Assembly (NCBI GenBank): GCA_028877275.1
Contig: JAPPFP010000020.1
Span: 62,001 to 126,000 of the forward strand
DNA length: 64,000 bases
Direction: 5' to 3'
DNA from: Acidobacteriota bacterium
GTDB lineage: Bacteria; Acidobacteriota; Thermoanaerobaculia; Multivoradales; Multivoraceae
The position numbers and the translations under genes are program-made. The notes under the pieces were generated by a model. The model did not search any database, was not told the origin of the DNA, and saw only the letters and a list, made by a program, of their open reading frames with translations. Within the stretch, counting starts at the first letter, position 1; every line of letters begins with the position of its first letter. Positions 35,830 through 44,405 of the stretch are shown here, one piece after another.

Positions 35830-36708
35830 ATGGAAGTAGCCGGCACGTCGGCAGTCATCACCGGCGGCGGCAACGGCCTCGGCCGCGCCATCGCCATCGC
35901 CCTGGCGCGAGAAGGCGCGAACGTCGCGGTCGCCGACGTGGAGCACGACGCCGCGGAGAGCGTCGCGCGTGAGGTGGAAGCCCTCGGGGCCAAAGCGCTG
36001 GCGGCGCGTGTCGACGTGACGCGCGAGGAGGACCTGGAGCGCCTGGCCGACGACGCCTGGGCGGCCTTCGGTTCCGTCGAGCTGCTGTTCAACAACGCGG
36101 GCGTCGGCGCCGGCCGGGCGCCGGCCTACGGGTTCAGCGCCGACGACGTGCGCTGGATCCTCGGCGTGAACGTCGAGGGCGTCCTCAACGGCATCCGCGT
36201 GTTCGCGCCCCGCTTCATCGAGGGCGGCAGGGAATCCCGCATCGTGAACACGGGCTCCGAGCACAGCCTCGGCATTCCCTTCCCCGGTTCCGCCGTCTAC
36301 ACCGCCTCGAAGCATGCGGTGCTCGCCATCTCCGACGTACTGCGGGCCGAACTGCCCGAGCACGTCGGCGTCAGCGTCTTCTGCCCCGGTTGGGTGGCGA
36401 CGAGCATCTGGCGTTCCTCCGAGCGCCGGCCTGAGCACCTCGGCGGACCCCAGGAAGCCAACCCGGCCGGGGGCAAGCTCAGCGCGGAGCACGCGATGTC
36501 CGCGGTCGAGGCGGCCGACATGGTCCTCCAGCAGATCCGCGAAGGCCGCTTCTACCTGCTGACCCATCCCCACGTCATCGAGTACGCGCAAACCCGGTGG
36601 AACGACGTCGAGGCCGCGTTCGCCGAGCAGGCGCCTCGGTACGAGGGGGATGACAGGTACGACGTGGCGAAGGCGATCGCGAGGATCCGGGCGGCGCGGG
36701 CCGGCTAG
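35830..36708 (+). CDS. short-chain dehydrogenase/reductase (SDR)
   Basis: 292 residues with AGGAGGAACGG just before the ATG. TGGGNGLG at residues 11-18 is the cofactor loop, NNAG at about 89-92, a Ser in NTGSEHS, and YTASKHA gives the catalytic Tyr and Lys. The C-terminal part extends beyond the classical core and ends in 'IARIRAARAG'. The first basic or acidic residue after strand 2 is Asp (VAVADVEHD), suggesting NAD. It is the second gene of a pair with the F420-type oxidoreductase. It converges on the solute-binding protein gene, with stops adjacent. Confidence 0.9.
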   Translation: MEVAGTSAVITGGGNGLGRAIAIALAREGANVAVADVEHDAAESVAREVEALGAKALAARVDVTREEDLERLADDAWAAFGSVELLFNNAGVGAGRAPAYGFSADDVRWILGVNVEGVLNGIRVFAPRFIEGGRESRIVNTGSEHSLGIPFPGSAVYTASKHAVLAISDVLRAELPEHVGVSVFCPGWVATSIWRSSERRPEHLGGPQEANPAGGKLSAEHAMSAVEAADMVLQQIREGRFYLLTHPHVIEYAQTRWNDVEAAFAEQAPRYEGDDRYDVAKAIARIRAARAG

Positions 36709-38505
36709 CTAGCGGCGCTCACGCCACCAGCCCGGGCCGACCCGGGACGGCCAGCCCTCGGGCGGGGTCGGCCACAGCAGGATCGTGCCCATCGGGCCGA
36801 GTTCGACGCCCCGGATGTCGTTGTTGAACACCCAGAGGAAGCTGACGTGGAACAGGAACAGCACCGGCTGATCGCGATAGACCTCCCGGTGGATCTCCCG
36901 GTAGATCGCGCCGCGTCTCTCGCTGTCCTGCTCCCGCTTGCCCAGCTCGAAGAGCTCGTCGACTCTGGGATTCGAGTAGCCGCCGCTGTTGCGGCCGCCG
37001 TCGTAGGCGTCGGTGGCTAGCTGGTTGCGGAGGGCGTTCGGATCCTGGGTCGTGCCGACGATCGTCCCAAGCGCCTGGAACTCGTGGGCGAGGCGCCTCT
37101 CGTTGAGCGAAGCGCTCTCGTAGGCGCGGGTCACCATCTCGACCCCGAGGCGGCGAAAGTCCTCGCGCAGGATGTCGAGCGTCGGCGGAACGTAGGTCAG
37201 GCCGGCGGGGTACGACAGCTCGAAGCTGAAGCGGACCCGCTCGCCGTCGATCTCCTTGTAGCGCCATCCGGTGTCGGGGTCGGCGAGCCAACCGGCCCGG
37301 TCGAGAAGTTCGGCGGCGCGCGCCAGGTCGTAGTCGAGCGCCTGCTCGAGGATCGCCGGCTCGTAGTCCCAGTCGCGTTCTTCCACCATGAAGCCGTAGG
37401 AACGCCGATACAGGCCATGGCCGACCCGGCGCAACACGGTCTCGGCATCGTAGGCGTGGGCGAGCGCCCGGCGCACCAAGGGGTCGGTGAAGAAGGGATT
37501 GCTGCCGTCCATGTTCCACAGGAGGCTGAGCAGCAGCGCCGACGCGTGGCGGCCCTTCACGCCTCTCTCCTCGAACAGCTCCCCTTTCGCCTGTCGGGCG
37601 AAGATGTTCGCGTCGACGTAGACCTGGTCGTACTCGCCTCCCAGGAACTGCAGGAAGGCGAGGTTGCGGTCCGGCTGGAACTTGAAGATCATCGTCTTCG
37701 CGGCCGGGGGCGCGCGGTCGAAGAGGTAGTGGTCTTCCCACCGTTCGAGGACGACCCGGTCGTTGTTCCGCCATTCCACGAAGCGGAACGGACCGCTGCC
37801 GATCACGGCCTCGCGGCCGTAGCGGTTGTAGTAGGGCGAGGACCGGAGCGTCGGGTCGGCGGCCCGCTCGGCAGCGTTACCCACGATGTGGAGCGGCATG
37901 ATGGGAAAGGCGAGCGCCTCCAGGCGGAGCTGCGGCGCCAGGAGCCCGGCGAAGTCGAAGCGCACCCGGTGCGTGCCCTCCGCCACGGCCCCGACGACGA
38001 GGTCGCGCGGCGTCGGCCAGAAGCTCACCGGCACCCGTTCGTCGCGCAGGGCTTCGAGCGAGAACACGACATCGTGCGCGGTCCACGGCTCCCCGTCGTG
38101 CCAGCGCAGCTCAGGATTCAACTCCAGGGTGACGGAGTGCAGATCCTCCGACGGTCGCACCGCGAGGACCACGTTCGAGTTCCAGTCGTAGCTGGCCGGG
38201 CTGCCGTGGCGGATGACGAGCCACTCGAAGAGCATCCCGAACATCGTCCAGGCGGACGCCGCGCCCGACGGAAAGAGCGGATTGAGCGTCGCCGGCTGGG
38301 AGAAGTCGTGCCGGACGATCGTCGTCGCGGTGTCGGCCCGCTGCGGCGCGGCGACCGGGTACAGCTCGTGCAACGACGGCGGATCGACCAGGGGATCGGC
38401 CAACGGGTCGTAGTCGCCGCCGGTGTCCACCACGGGAAGCGGATTCCCGCAGGCGCCGGCCAGGAGGCCGGCCGCCGCCGCGAGACGCCGCGCGGGCCAG
38501 TTCAC
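36709..38505 (-). CDS. family-5 extracellular solute-binding lipoprotein (peptide/oligopeptide type)
   Basis: 598 residues from a GTG at 38505. The N-terminus (RRLAAAAGLLAGAC) is a lipoprotein signal; the longer frame upstream runs antisense-free through the acyl-CoA dehydrogenase gene and is not real. Family-5 (DppA/OppA) features include 'TLNPLFPSGAAS', 'LRWHDGEPWTAHDVVFSLEAL', 'IGSGPFRFVEW' and 'FTDPLVRRALAHAYDAETVLR'. It should bind peptides or other ligands at the membrane. No ABC permease or ATPase genes are adjacent. Its start overlaps the dehydrogenase stop as GTGA, so it is translationally coupled to a fatty-acid-type oxidation operon, which is unusual. Confidence 0.9.
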   Translation of the reverse strand: MNWPARRLAAAAGLLAGACGNPLPVVDTGGDYDPLADPLVDPPSLHELYPVAAPQRADTATTIVRHDFSQPATLNPLFPSGAASAWTMFGMLFEWLVIRHGSPASYDWNSNVVLAVRPSEDLHSVTLELNPELRWHDGEPWTAHDVVFSLEALRDERVPVSFWPTPRDLVVGAVAEGTHRVRFDFAGLLAPQLRLEALAFPIMPLHIVGNAAERAADPTLRSSPYYNRYGREAVIGSGPFRFVEWRNNDRVVLERWEDHYLFDRAPPAAKTMIFKFQPDRNLAFLQFLGGEYDQVYVDANIFARQAKGELFEERGVKGRHASALLLSLLWNMDGSNPFFTDPLVRRALAHAYDAETVLRRVGHGLYRRSYGFMVEERDWDYEPAILEQALDYDLARAAELLDRAGWLADPDTGWRYKEIDGERVRFSFELSYPAGLTYVPPTLDILREDFRRLGVEMVTRAYESASLNERRLAHEFQALGTIVGTTQDPNALRNQLATDAYDGGRNSGGYSNPRVDELFELGKREQDSERRGAIYREIHREVYRDQPVLFLFHVSFLWVFNNDIRGVELGPMGTILLWPTPPEGWPSRVGPGWWRERR

Positions 38506-39746
38506 GCGTTGCGCTTGATGTCCCTGAACGGGCCCTGGTCGGCGCGGAACCCCTTGGGCATCCCCAGCACGCGCTCCGAGATGATGTTGCGCTGGATCTC
38601 GTCCGTGCCGCCGGCGATCGAGATCGCGGGCACCGAGACCAGGACCTCCGCGATGATTCCGTCCGCGGCGGAGTCGGGCCCGCTCAGCATGGCGTCCGCG
38701 CCCGAGATCATCGTGTGGACGTGGGAAGCCTGCCGCGCGATGACGCTCGCGGCGAGCTTGCCGATCGAGCCGGCCGGGATGATCTCCGTCGTGCCGGCCT
38801 TGCGCCTGGCCTCGGCGCTGTCGGAGGCGAGCCTCGCCCCGGTGTACAGGCAGATGAGCTTCGCGATCTCCTGCCGCGTCGCCGGATCGTTGATCGCGCC
38901 GGTCTCCCGGGCGCGCGGAAGGACAAGATCCACCCGGCCCTCGCGCTGCGGGTACCAGGTGTAGGGCTCGGTGGCGATCCGGAGTTCTTCCTCGTACTCC
39001 GCGTAGATCGGGCCCTGCTTCGGCCCATCGAGCGAAGACCCCCGAACCCGCCGGCTGAAGCCGCGCCGTTCGAAGGAGAGCGTGGTCTTCGCCACGTGCC
39101 AGCCGTTGCCCTCGCCGCCGATCAGGTCCTCGGGCGCCACGACGGCGTTCGTCATGAAGACCTCGTTGAACGACTGGTGCCCGTTCATCTGCCGGAGCGG
39201 CCGCGCCTCGACCCCCGGCTGCCGCATGTCGAGCAGGAAGTAGCTGATCCCCTGGTGCTTCGGCACGTCCCAGTCGGTGCGCGCCACGAGCAGCCCGAAG
39301 TCGGCGTGGTGCGCGCTCGTGTTCCAGACCTTCTGGCCGTTGACGATCCAGTTGCCGTCCTTGAGCTCCGCCCGGGTGCTGAGACCCGCGAGGTCGGAGC
39401 CGCTGCCCGGCTCGCTGAAGAGCTGGCACCAGGTGTGCTCGCCGGTCAGGATGGGCCGCAGGAAGCGCCGCTTCTGGTCGTCCGACCCGCAGGCCAGGAT
39501 CGTCTCCGACGCCAGTCCACGCGGGCCGACCTGGGCGGCCGGAACCACGTCCTTCTCCCTGAAGACCTCGGCGACGACCATGGTCTGGTCGAGCGTGAAG
39601 CCGCGTCCGTACCACTCCTCGGGCCAGTGCGGCGCCGCCCAGCCGCCTTCGAGCAGGATCTCCCGCCACTCGATCAGGGGACGGTCGACGCGCCAGTTCG
39701 CGTCGAGCCAGGCCGAGACCTCGCGGCGGATCTCGTCCGCCGTCAT
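38502..39746 (-). CDS. acyl-CoA dehydrogenase, large-type subunit
   Basis: 414 residues from the ATG at 39746. FAD-binding signature SEPGSGSDLAG at about residues 126-136, the 'GQKVWNTSAHHADFGLLVAR' strand, and a C-terminal 'GGTDEIQRNIISERVLGMPKGF', all typical of FadE29-like acyl-CoA dehydrogenases. It follows a second dehydrogenase gene with an ATGA overlap. In actinobacterial steroid and side-chain catabolism, such adjacent genes encode heteromeric alpha2beta2 enzymes in which each subunit supplies part of the active site; the same arrangement is likely here. It probably oxidises a bulky or branched acyl-CoA. The solute-binding protein gene is coupled downstream. Confidence 0.93.
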   Translation of the reverse strand: MTADEIRREVSAWLDANWRVDRPLIEWREILLEGGWAAPHWPEEWYGRGFTLDQTMVVAEVFREKDVVPAAQVGPRGLASETILACGSDDQKRRFLRPILTGEHTWCQLFSEPGSGSDLAGLSTRAELKDGNWIVNGQKVWNTSAHHADFGLLVARTDWDVPKHQGISYFLLDMRQPGVEARPLRQMNGHQSFNEVFMTNAVVAPEDLIGGEGNGWHVAKTTLSFERRGFSRRVRGSSLDGPKQGPIYAEYEEELRIATEPYTWYPQREGRVDLVLPRARETGAINDPATRQEIAKLICLYTGARLASDSAEARRKAGTTEIIPAGSIGKLAASVIARQASHVHTMISGADAMLSGPDSAADGIIAEVLVSVPAISIAGGTDEIQRNIISERVLGMPKGFRADQGPFRDIKRNA

Positions 39747-40843
39747 GCCGCGCCCTCCAGCATCGTCATCATCCGCTCGCGGTGGATCGCCGGCGTGCCG
39801 AACAGCACCTCGGAGCCCTTGGCCCGCTTGAACCAGAGGTGGGTGTCGTTCTCCCAGGTGAAGCCGATCCCGCCCCGCAACTGGATGCCCGCTCTCGCCG
39901 CGCTCATGTAGGCGTCGGCGGCCGCCGCCTTCGCCATGCTGGCCACGTAGGGCTCGCCCTCGCCGGCGTCGAGGCAGCGCGCCGAGTGGTGGGTGAGCGC
40001 CCGGGCGATCTCGAGTTCGAGCAGCAGATCGGCGCAGCGGTGCTTGAGCGCCTGGAACGAGCCGATCGGCCGCCCGAACTGGAACCGCTCCTTCGTGTAG
40101 TTCACGGTGGTCTCGAAGAGATGCTGCGCTCCGCCGATCATCTCGTGAGCGAAAGCGGAGCAGATCCGGTCCCAGATCCGGTCCAGGGCCCCGGCCGTCA
40201 CATCGCCGACGCGGCGGGCCGGAACGTCGGCGAACACGACCCGGGACAGCTTGCGCGTCGGATCGACGACCTGGAGCGGCTCGACCACAAGGCCTGGCGC
40301 GCCGCCCTCGACCGCGTGGAGCCCGAGCCCGGCGTCGTCCCTCGCCGCAACCAGGAGCAGGTCCGCGACGTGCGCATCCACGGCCATCGCGGCCGTTCCG
40401 GAGAGCTTCCCGTCCCCTGCCGCGCGGATCGACCCGCCAACGCCGCCCGGGCCGTTCAGGTCGTCCAGCACCAGGGTCCCGATCGTCGAGCCGTCGGCGA
40501 TGCGCGGCAGCAGTTCGCCACGGACCTCGTCGCTCGTCGCCTCGAGCAACGCGGTCCCGGCCATCACCGCCGAAGCGAACCAGGGGCCGCAGAACAGCGT
40601 CCGCCCCATCTCTTCGGCGACGATGCCGAGCTCGACGGCGCCGCCGCCGGCGCCGCCGTGCGCCTCCGGGACGTGGACGCCGGTCAGTCCGACGTCGCCG
40701 CAGAGCTCCTGCCACACAGCCAGGTCGTAGCCGCGGTCCGAGGCCATCAACTCACGAACGGCCGTCGCCGGCGACTTCTCGCGGAGCGCCCGCGACACGA
40801 TGTCGCGCAGAAGCTGCTGCTCCTTCGAGAACTCCGTCCGCAC
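39743..40843 (-). CDS. acyl-CoA dehydrogenase, small-type subunit
   Basis: 366 residues. N-terminal helical domain (RTEFSKEQQLLRDIVSRAL), then a shortened middle domain rich in Gly and Ala, then the C-terminal helical domain with 'RFQFGRPIGSFQALKHRCADL' and 'QLRGGIGFTWENDTHLWFKRA'. The Glu in TWEND sits where many family members place the catalytic base. The middle domain is less conserved than in the downstream partner, consistent with a heteromeric FadE28/FadE29-like pair. First gene of the operon, divergent from the TetR regulator at 41005, which probably controls it. Confidence 0.92.
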   Translation of the reverse strand: MRTEFSKEQQLLRDIVSRALREKSPATAVRELMASDRGYDLAVWQELCGDVGLTGVHVPEAHGGAGGGAVELGIVAEEMGRTLFCGPWFASAVMAGTALLEATSDEVRGELLPRIADGSTIGTLVLDDLNGPGGVGGSIRAAGDGKLSGTAAMAVDAHVADLLLVAARDDAGLGLHAVEGGAPGLVVEPLQVVDPTRKLSRVVFADVPARRVGDVTAGALDRIWDRICSAFAHEMIGGAQHLFETTVNYTKERFQFGRPIGSFQALKHRCADLLLELEIARALTHHSARCLDAGEGEPYVASMAKAAAADAYMSAARAGIQLRGGIGFTWENDTHLWFKRAKGSEVLFGTPAIHRERMMTMLEGAA

Positions 40844-40968
40844 GCTTCCTCCTGTCGCTATGGCCCGGCTTCAGGGAACCCGGGATCTGGCAGCGTAACC
40901 GAAGAGCGAACGGCGCCGACAGCGGCCGGAGATAGAGTCGGCGGCGATCCCAAAGTCCGTCTGACGAA

Positions 40969-40980
40969 GTGACCGGTCAC
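40969..40980. promoter_or_regulatory. perfect 12-bp palindrome, candidate TetR operator
   Basis: GTGACCGGTCAC is identical on both strands. It lies in the 161-bp gap between the acyl-CoA dehydrogenase operon and the TetR gene, 24 bp before the TetR start. Its size and symmetry suit a TetR dimer controlling both directions. Confidence 0.6.
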
Positions 40981-41004
40981 AACCTTGTTTGATCCACGCC
41001 AGAC

Positions 41005-41679
41005 ATGCCGGAGTCCAGCCCCGTGAGTTCCGGGACCAAGAGTCGCGGAGCCGGCCGGCCCCGCCGCACCCAGGCGGAACGCCGGGCCGAATCCGAACGT
41101 GAGATCCTGCGAGCAGCCGCCGCGCTGTTCGGCCGCCAGGGTTACACAGCGACCACCCTGGAGCAGATCGGAAAGAAGGCGGGCTACTCCAGCGCTCTCG
41201 TGTCGCTGCGCTTCGGCTCCAAGGAGGGAATCGTCGAGGCGATCGTCGCCCGTTCCCAGACCCGCGTCGGCAGCGAAGTGTTCGAGCCCGAGGAGGGACT
41301 CACAGGCCTGGCCAGCCTGAACCGCATCTTCACCGGCTACTCCGAACTGCTACGCGACGCCGAAGACTGGATGCGAGCGTTGTTCATGCTGCTGGCGGAC
41401 TCACTGGGGCCCTTGAACGGGAAGATCGACCTGTTCCGGGCCGGTAACGAGAACTTCGCCGCCGCGATCGAACGGGCCATACTGCAAGGCCAGGAGGCCG
41501 GCGAGATCCGAACCGACCTCGATTCGACCGGGACGGCGTTCGAGATTCTCGCTTCGGTCAGAGGCACGACCCTTCTCTGGCTGCTCGACCCGGAGAAGAT
41601 CGACCTCGTCGCGGCCATCGAGGATCTCCGCGCGAGCGTCGAGGACCGGCTGTCGACCCGCGCCGGCGGCGCCGCCTGA
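41005..41679 (+). CDS. TetR-family transcriptional regulator
   Basis: 224 residues. The N-terminal DNA-binding domain is clear at about residues 30-75: 'SEREILRAAAALFGRQGYTATTLEQIGKKAGYSSALVSLRFGSKEGIVEAIV', quoted only in parts here, contains the helix-turn-helix 'TTLEQIGKKAGYS' and the family's 'FGSKEGIVEA'. A basic tail (GTKSRGAGRPRRTQAERR) precedes it. The C-terminal ligand domain is helical. It is divergent from the acyl-CoA dehydrogenase operon and most likely represses it until an acyl-CoA or related ligand binds; the palindrome at 40969-40980 is the obvious operator candidate. Confidence 0.92.
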   Translation: MPESSPVSSGTKSRGAGRPRRTQAERRAESEREILRAAAALFGRQGYTATTLEQIGKKAGYSSALVSLRFGSKEGIVEAIVARSQTRVGSEVFEPEEGLTGLASLNRIFTGYSELLRDAEDWMRALFMLLADSLGPLNGKIDLFRAGNENFAAAIERAILQGQEAGEIRTDLDSTGTAFEILASVRGTTLLWLLDPEKIDLVAAIEDLRASVEDRLSTRAGGAA

Positions 41680-41687
41680 GGCGGCGG

Positions 41688-42560
41688 TCAGTCCGCTTCC
41701 GGCTCGAGCTTGTCCTGGGTCTTCGTCTCGAAGTCGGCGGAGCCGTGACGCTCGCGTAGCTGGGTTTCCGGCGGTCCCCAGGCGCGGTTCACCATCCGGC
41801 CGCGCTTCACCGCCGGGCGTTTGGCGATCTCGCGGCCCCAACGGTTCACGTTCTCGTAGCTCTGCCCCTCGATGAACTCGCCGGCCTCGTAGAGGTGGCC
41901 CGCGGCCAGCGCGCCGTACCAGGGCCAGATCGCCATGTCGGCGATGGAGTACTCGTCCCCCGCCATGTAGCGGGCATCGGCCAGGTGACGGTCGAGCACG
42001 TCGAGCTGGCGCTTCACTTCCATCGTGAACCGGTCGATCGCGTACTCGATCTTCTCCGGTGCGTAGGCGTAGAAATGGCCGAAGCCGCCGCCCAGGTAGG
42101 GGGCGCTCCCCATCTGCCAGAACAGCCAGGACAGGCACTCGGTTCGGGGGCCATGCTCCCGCGGCAGGAAGTCACCGAACTTCTCGGCCAGGTAGAGGAG
42201 GATGGCTCCCGATTCGAAGACGCGGGTGGGCGGCTCCGTGCCGTGGTCGACGAGCGCGGGGATCTTGGAGTTCGGATTCGCCGCGACGAAGCCGCTCGAA
42301 AACTGGTTCCCGTCGCCGATGTTGATCAGGTAGGCGTCGTACTCCGCGTCGTGGCCCCGGTCCAGAAGCTCCTCGAGCATCACCGTGACCTTGACCCCGT
42401 TCGGCGTCGCGAGCGAGTAGAGCTGGAGCGGATGCTCGCCCACCGGCAGCTCCGCCTCGTGCGTGGAACCGGCGATCGGCCGGTTGATCTTGGCGAAGCG
42501 GCCACCGCTTTCGGTGTCCCACTTCCAGACCTTGGGCGGGGTGTATTGCGTGTCGTTCAT
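41688..42560 (-). CDS. yghU: glutathione S-transferase family, YghU-like disulfide reductase
   Basis: 290 residues from the ATG at 42560, close to the length of YghU. The diagnostic segments are present: 'INRPIAGSTHEAELPVGEHPLQLYSLATPNG', given here as positions about 26-56, then 'NPNSKIPALVDH', 'FESGAILLYLAEKFG' and 'YSIADMAIWPWYGAL'. YghU-type Nu-class enzymes bind two glutathiones and reduce disulfides. The organism also carries bacillithiol genes, so the physiological thiol may differ. It converges on the TetR gene, with 8 nt between stops. tRNA-Arg lies just upstream on the same strand. Confidence 0.88.
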   Translation of the reverse strand: MNDTQYTPPKVWKWDTESGGRFAKINRPIAGSTHEAELPVGEHPLQLYSLATPNGVKVTVMLEELLDRGHDAEYDAYLINIGDGNQFSSGFVAANPNSKIPALVDHGTEPPTRVFESGAILLYLAEKFGDFLPREHGPRTECLSWLFWQMGSAPYLGGGFGHFYAYAPEKIEYAIDRFTMEVKRQLDVLDRHLADARYMAGDEYSIADMAIWPWYGALAAGHLYEAGEFIEGQSYENVNRWGREIAKRPAVKRGRMVNRAWGPPETQLRERHGSADFETKTQDKLEPEAD

Positions 42561-42581
42561 GGCCGCGCCTCGTGAAGACGG

Positions 42582-42658
42582 TGGTGCACCCTGGAGGAGT
42601 CGAACCCCCAACCTTTGGATCCGTAGTCCAACGCTCTATCCAGTTGAGCTAAGGGTGC
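42582..42658 (-). tRNA. tRNA-Arg (anticodon ACG)
   Basis: A complete cloverleaf on the minus strand. Acceptor stem GCACCCT pairs with AGGGTGC. The anticodon stem TTGGA/TCCAA encloses loop CTACGGA, giving anticodon ACG, which would be deaminated to ICG to read CGU, CGC and CGA. The T arm contains GGTTCGACTCC. Discriminator base A is at 42585 and CCA is encoded at 42584-42582. Confidence 0.96.
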
Positions 42659-42731
42659 ATTTCAGGCCGCCGCACCGAGCGAGTGCGGAACCCTAGCAGC
42701 TTGCCGATGAGAAGGGGAGCGGCGCCGGCTG

Positions 42732-43643
42732 CTAGCCGGAGAGGTCGATGAAGCGGTCGCACTGGGCCCGTACCAGCGCCTCGCCGCCAGCGCCGCCGAG
42801 CCCGATCACGGTCACGCCGTTCTGCTGCAGCTTCGCGACCAGGGGCAGCATCTGCACCGACGTCGCCCCCAGCACCACCGTGCCAACGCCGCGCTTCGTG
42901 TAGCAAAGCTCCAGGGCGTCCACGACGATCCGCACCGCGGCGGAGCAACCCCGCACTTCCGTGCCCGAGGGCACGTCGACGACTTCGACACCGGCGCCGT
43001 GCAGCGCATTCCGATCGAGTCGCTCGTCGCTCGCATCGGCATAGACGCGGCGCAGGACGAGCTTGCCGAGTTCACCGTCCAGCCGGGCAAGCAGCCCCTC
43101 CGTATCGAGCTCCGAACCACCCTCGAGACTACGCTCCAGCCCGCCGAGGTCGAGAAGCGCGGCCGCGCGGCCTGCCCTGCCGGACCTCGCTGCCGGCGAG
43201 GGGCCGCTGCGCCGTGCCTCCGCGACATCGCCGTCCTCGCCCTGCTCTCGGCCTTCCGGACCGCCGCCACGTCCACTCCGCCGCGAACGGCGCCCGCCGC
43301 GGCGCCGGCGCCGCCGCCGCTTGGCCGGTGCGGGCGTCGTGGCCTCCGCGGCTTCCGTGGTCTCCGTGGTCGCCTGGGCCGGTTCCGCCGGCTCGGTTGC
43401 CGCCTCCAGTGCGGCGGACACGGCGGTTCCCACGGATTCCACCGGCGCGGCGTCCTCCTCCGTCGCCGACGAGGTGTCGGGCTCCGTCAGCACCGGCGGC
43501 GAGTCGTCGGGCGGCTCGCTCACGGGAGCCGTCGCGGCCGCGACCTCGGTCTGCTCCTCGCTCTCGACGCTCTCTGCTTCCGGTCGCGCCGGTTCGTGTT
43601 TCTCCTCCGCCGCCGGTCTCCGCCACCAGGGATTCACTCTCAC
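42732..43643 (-). CDS. NYN-like domain protein with Arg-rich disordered N-terminus
   Basis: 303 residues from the GTG at 43643; GTG at 43637 is slightly better spaced from AGGGGG, and an ATG at 43709 is also in frame. Residues about 10-110 are low-complexity, rich in Glu, Ala, Thr and Pro; a basic patch (KRRRRRRRGGRRSRRSGRGG) follows. The C-terminal about 140 residues resemble the NYN (PIN-like, LabA/DUF88) fold: 'AALLDLGGLERSL', then 'VVDALELCYTKRGVGTVVLGATSVQML', then 'NGVTVIGLG' and 'CDRFIDL'. The usual SGDSDF motif reads GATSVQ and the K-x-VD Asp is missing, so nuclease activity is doubtful. RNA binding through the Arg patch is plausible. Confidence 0.75.
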   Translation of the reverse strand: MRVNPWWRRPAAEEKHEPARPEAESVESEEQTEVAAATAPVSEPPDDSPPVLTEPDTSSATEEDAAPVESVGTAVSAALEAATEPAEPAQATTETTEAAEATTPAPAKRRRRRRRGGRRSRRSGRGGGPEGREQGEDGDVAEARRSGPSPAARSGRAGRAAALLDLGGLERSLEGGSELDTEGLLARLDGELGKLVLRRVYADASDERLDRNALHGAGVEVVDVPSGTEVRGCSAAVRIVVDALELCYTKRGVGTVVLGATSVQMLPLVAKLQQNGVTVIGLGGAGGEALVRAQCDRFIDLSG

Positions 43644-43744
43644 TTTCCCCCTATCGGAAGTCCTGTTCGGGCCGCTCCGGCGCGCGTCGAAAACCGACGC
43701 CGCCACCATGCTCGCCGCCGCCGGGGGATTGTATAGTCCGGGCA

Positions 43745-44395
43745 GTGCCCGTAGACGCGCTCCCGTATCGGTACCTCGCCGTCGACGGACCGATCGGCGT
43801 AGGCAAAACGACCCTGGTCGAGATGCTCGCGCAACGCTTCGAGGGCGTGAAGATCCTCGAAGACGTGGACAATCCGTTCCTCGAGGCCTTCTACCGCGAC
43901 CGGCCCGGCACCGCCTTCCAGACCGAGCTCTACTTCCTGCTGACGCGCTACAAGCAGCAGCTCGACCTGACCCAGGAGGAGCTGTTCGATCCCATCCGCC
44001 TCGCCGACTACACTTTCGCGAAGAGCAGGCTGTTCGCCTACCTGAACCTGACGGACGGCGACCTGATGCTGTTCGAGAAGCTCTACGACCTGCTCGAACC
44101 GCAGTTGAGCCAGCCGGACCTGCTGATCTTCCTGACCGCCGACATCGACACCTGCATGGCGCGGATCCACAAGCGCCGCCGCGCCATCGAGCAGAACATC
44201 TCGGCCGACTACCTGGGCGAGCTGATCGAGGCCTACAACCACCACTACTACCACTACGATGGGTCGCCCCTGCTCGTCGTGGACAGCCGCAACCTGGACT
44301 TCGAGCACAAACCGACCGACTTCGAGGAGCTGCTCCACCACATCTCGCGGCAGATTCGCGGCACCGAGTACTTCGTGCCCGCGCGCAGCGCCTGA
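43745..44395 (+). CDS. deoxynucleoside kinase (dGK/dAK type)
   Basis: 216 residues from a GTG at 43745. P-loop GPIGVGKTT at about residues 15-23, then [14 protein letters not shown], which matches the E-x(n)-NP segment of bacterial deoxyguanosine/deoxyadenosine kinases. [15 protein letters not shown] region (about 87-98) and the LID sequence [13 protein letters not shown] with three Arg follow. It phosphorylates purine deoxynucleosides for salvage. The sequence TATAGT lies about 12 nt before the GTG, so the mRNA may be nearly leaderless. thiG begins 10 nt downstream, so the two are likely co-transcribed. It diverges from the NYN-like gene. Confidence 0.9.
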   Translation: MPVDALPYRYLAVDGPIGVGKTTLVEMLAQRFEGVKILEDVDNPFLEAFYRDRPGTAFQTELYFLLTRYKQQLDLTQEELFDPIRLADYTFAKSRLFAYLNLTDGDLMLFEKLYDLLEPQLSQPDLLIFLTADIDTCMARIHKRRRAIEQNISADYLGELIEAYNHHYYHYDGSPLLVVDSRNLDFEHKPTDFEELLHHISRQIRGTEYFVPARSA

Positions 44396-44405
44396 GACCC
44401 ATGCC

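Noticed and set aside
34690..36591. 633-codon minus-strand open frame over the F420-type oxidoreductase and SDR genes
   Set aside because: Antisense shadow; both plus-strand genes have full motifs and ribosome binding sites.
38506..39669. Apparent fusion of a long N-terminal domain to the solute-binding protein
   Set aside because: The extension is an alternate reading of the acyl-CoA dehydrogenase gene; the lipoprotein signal at 38505 sets the true start.
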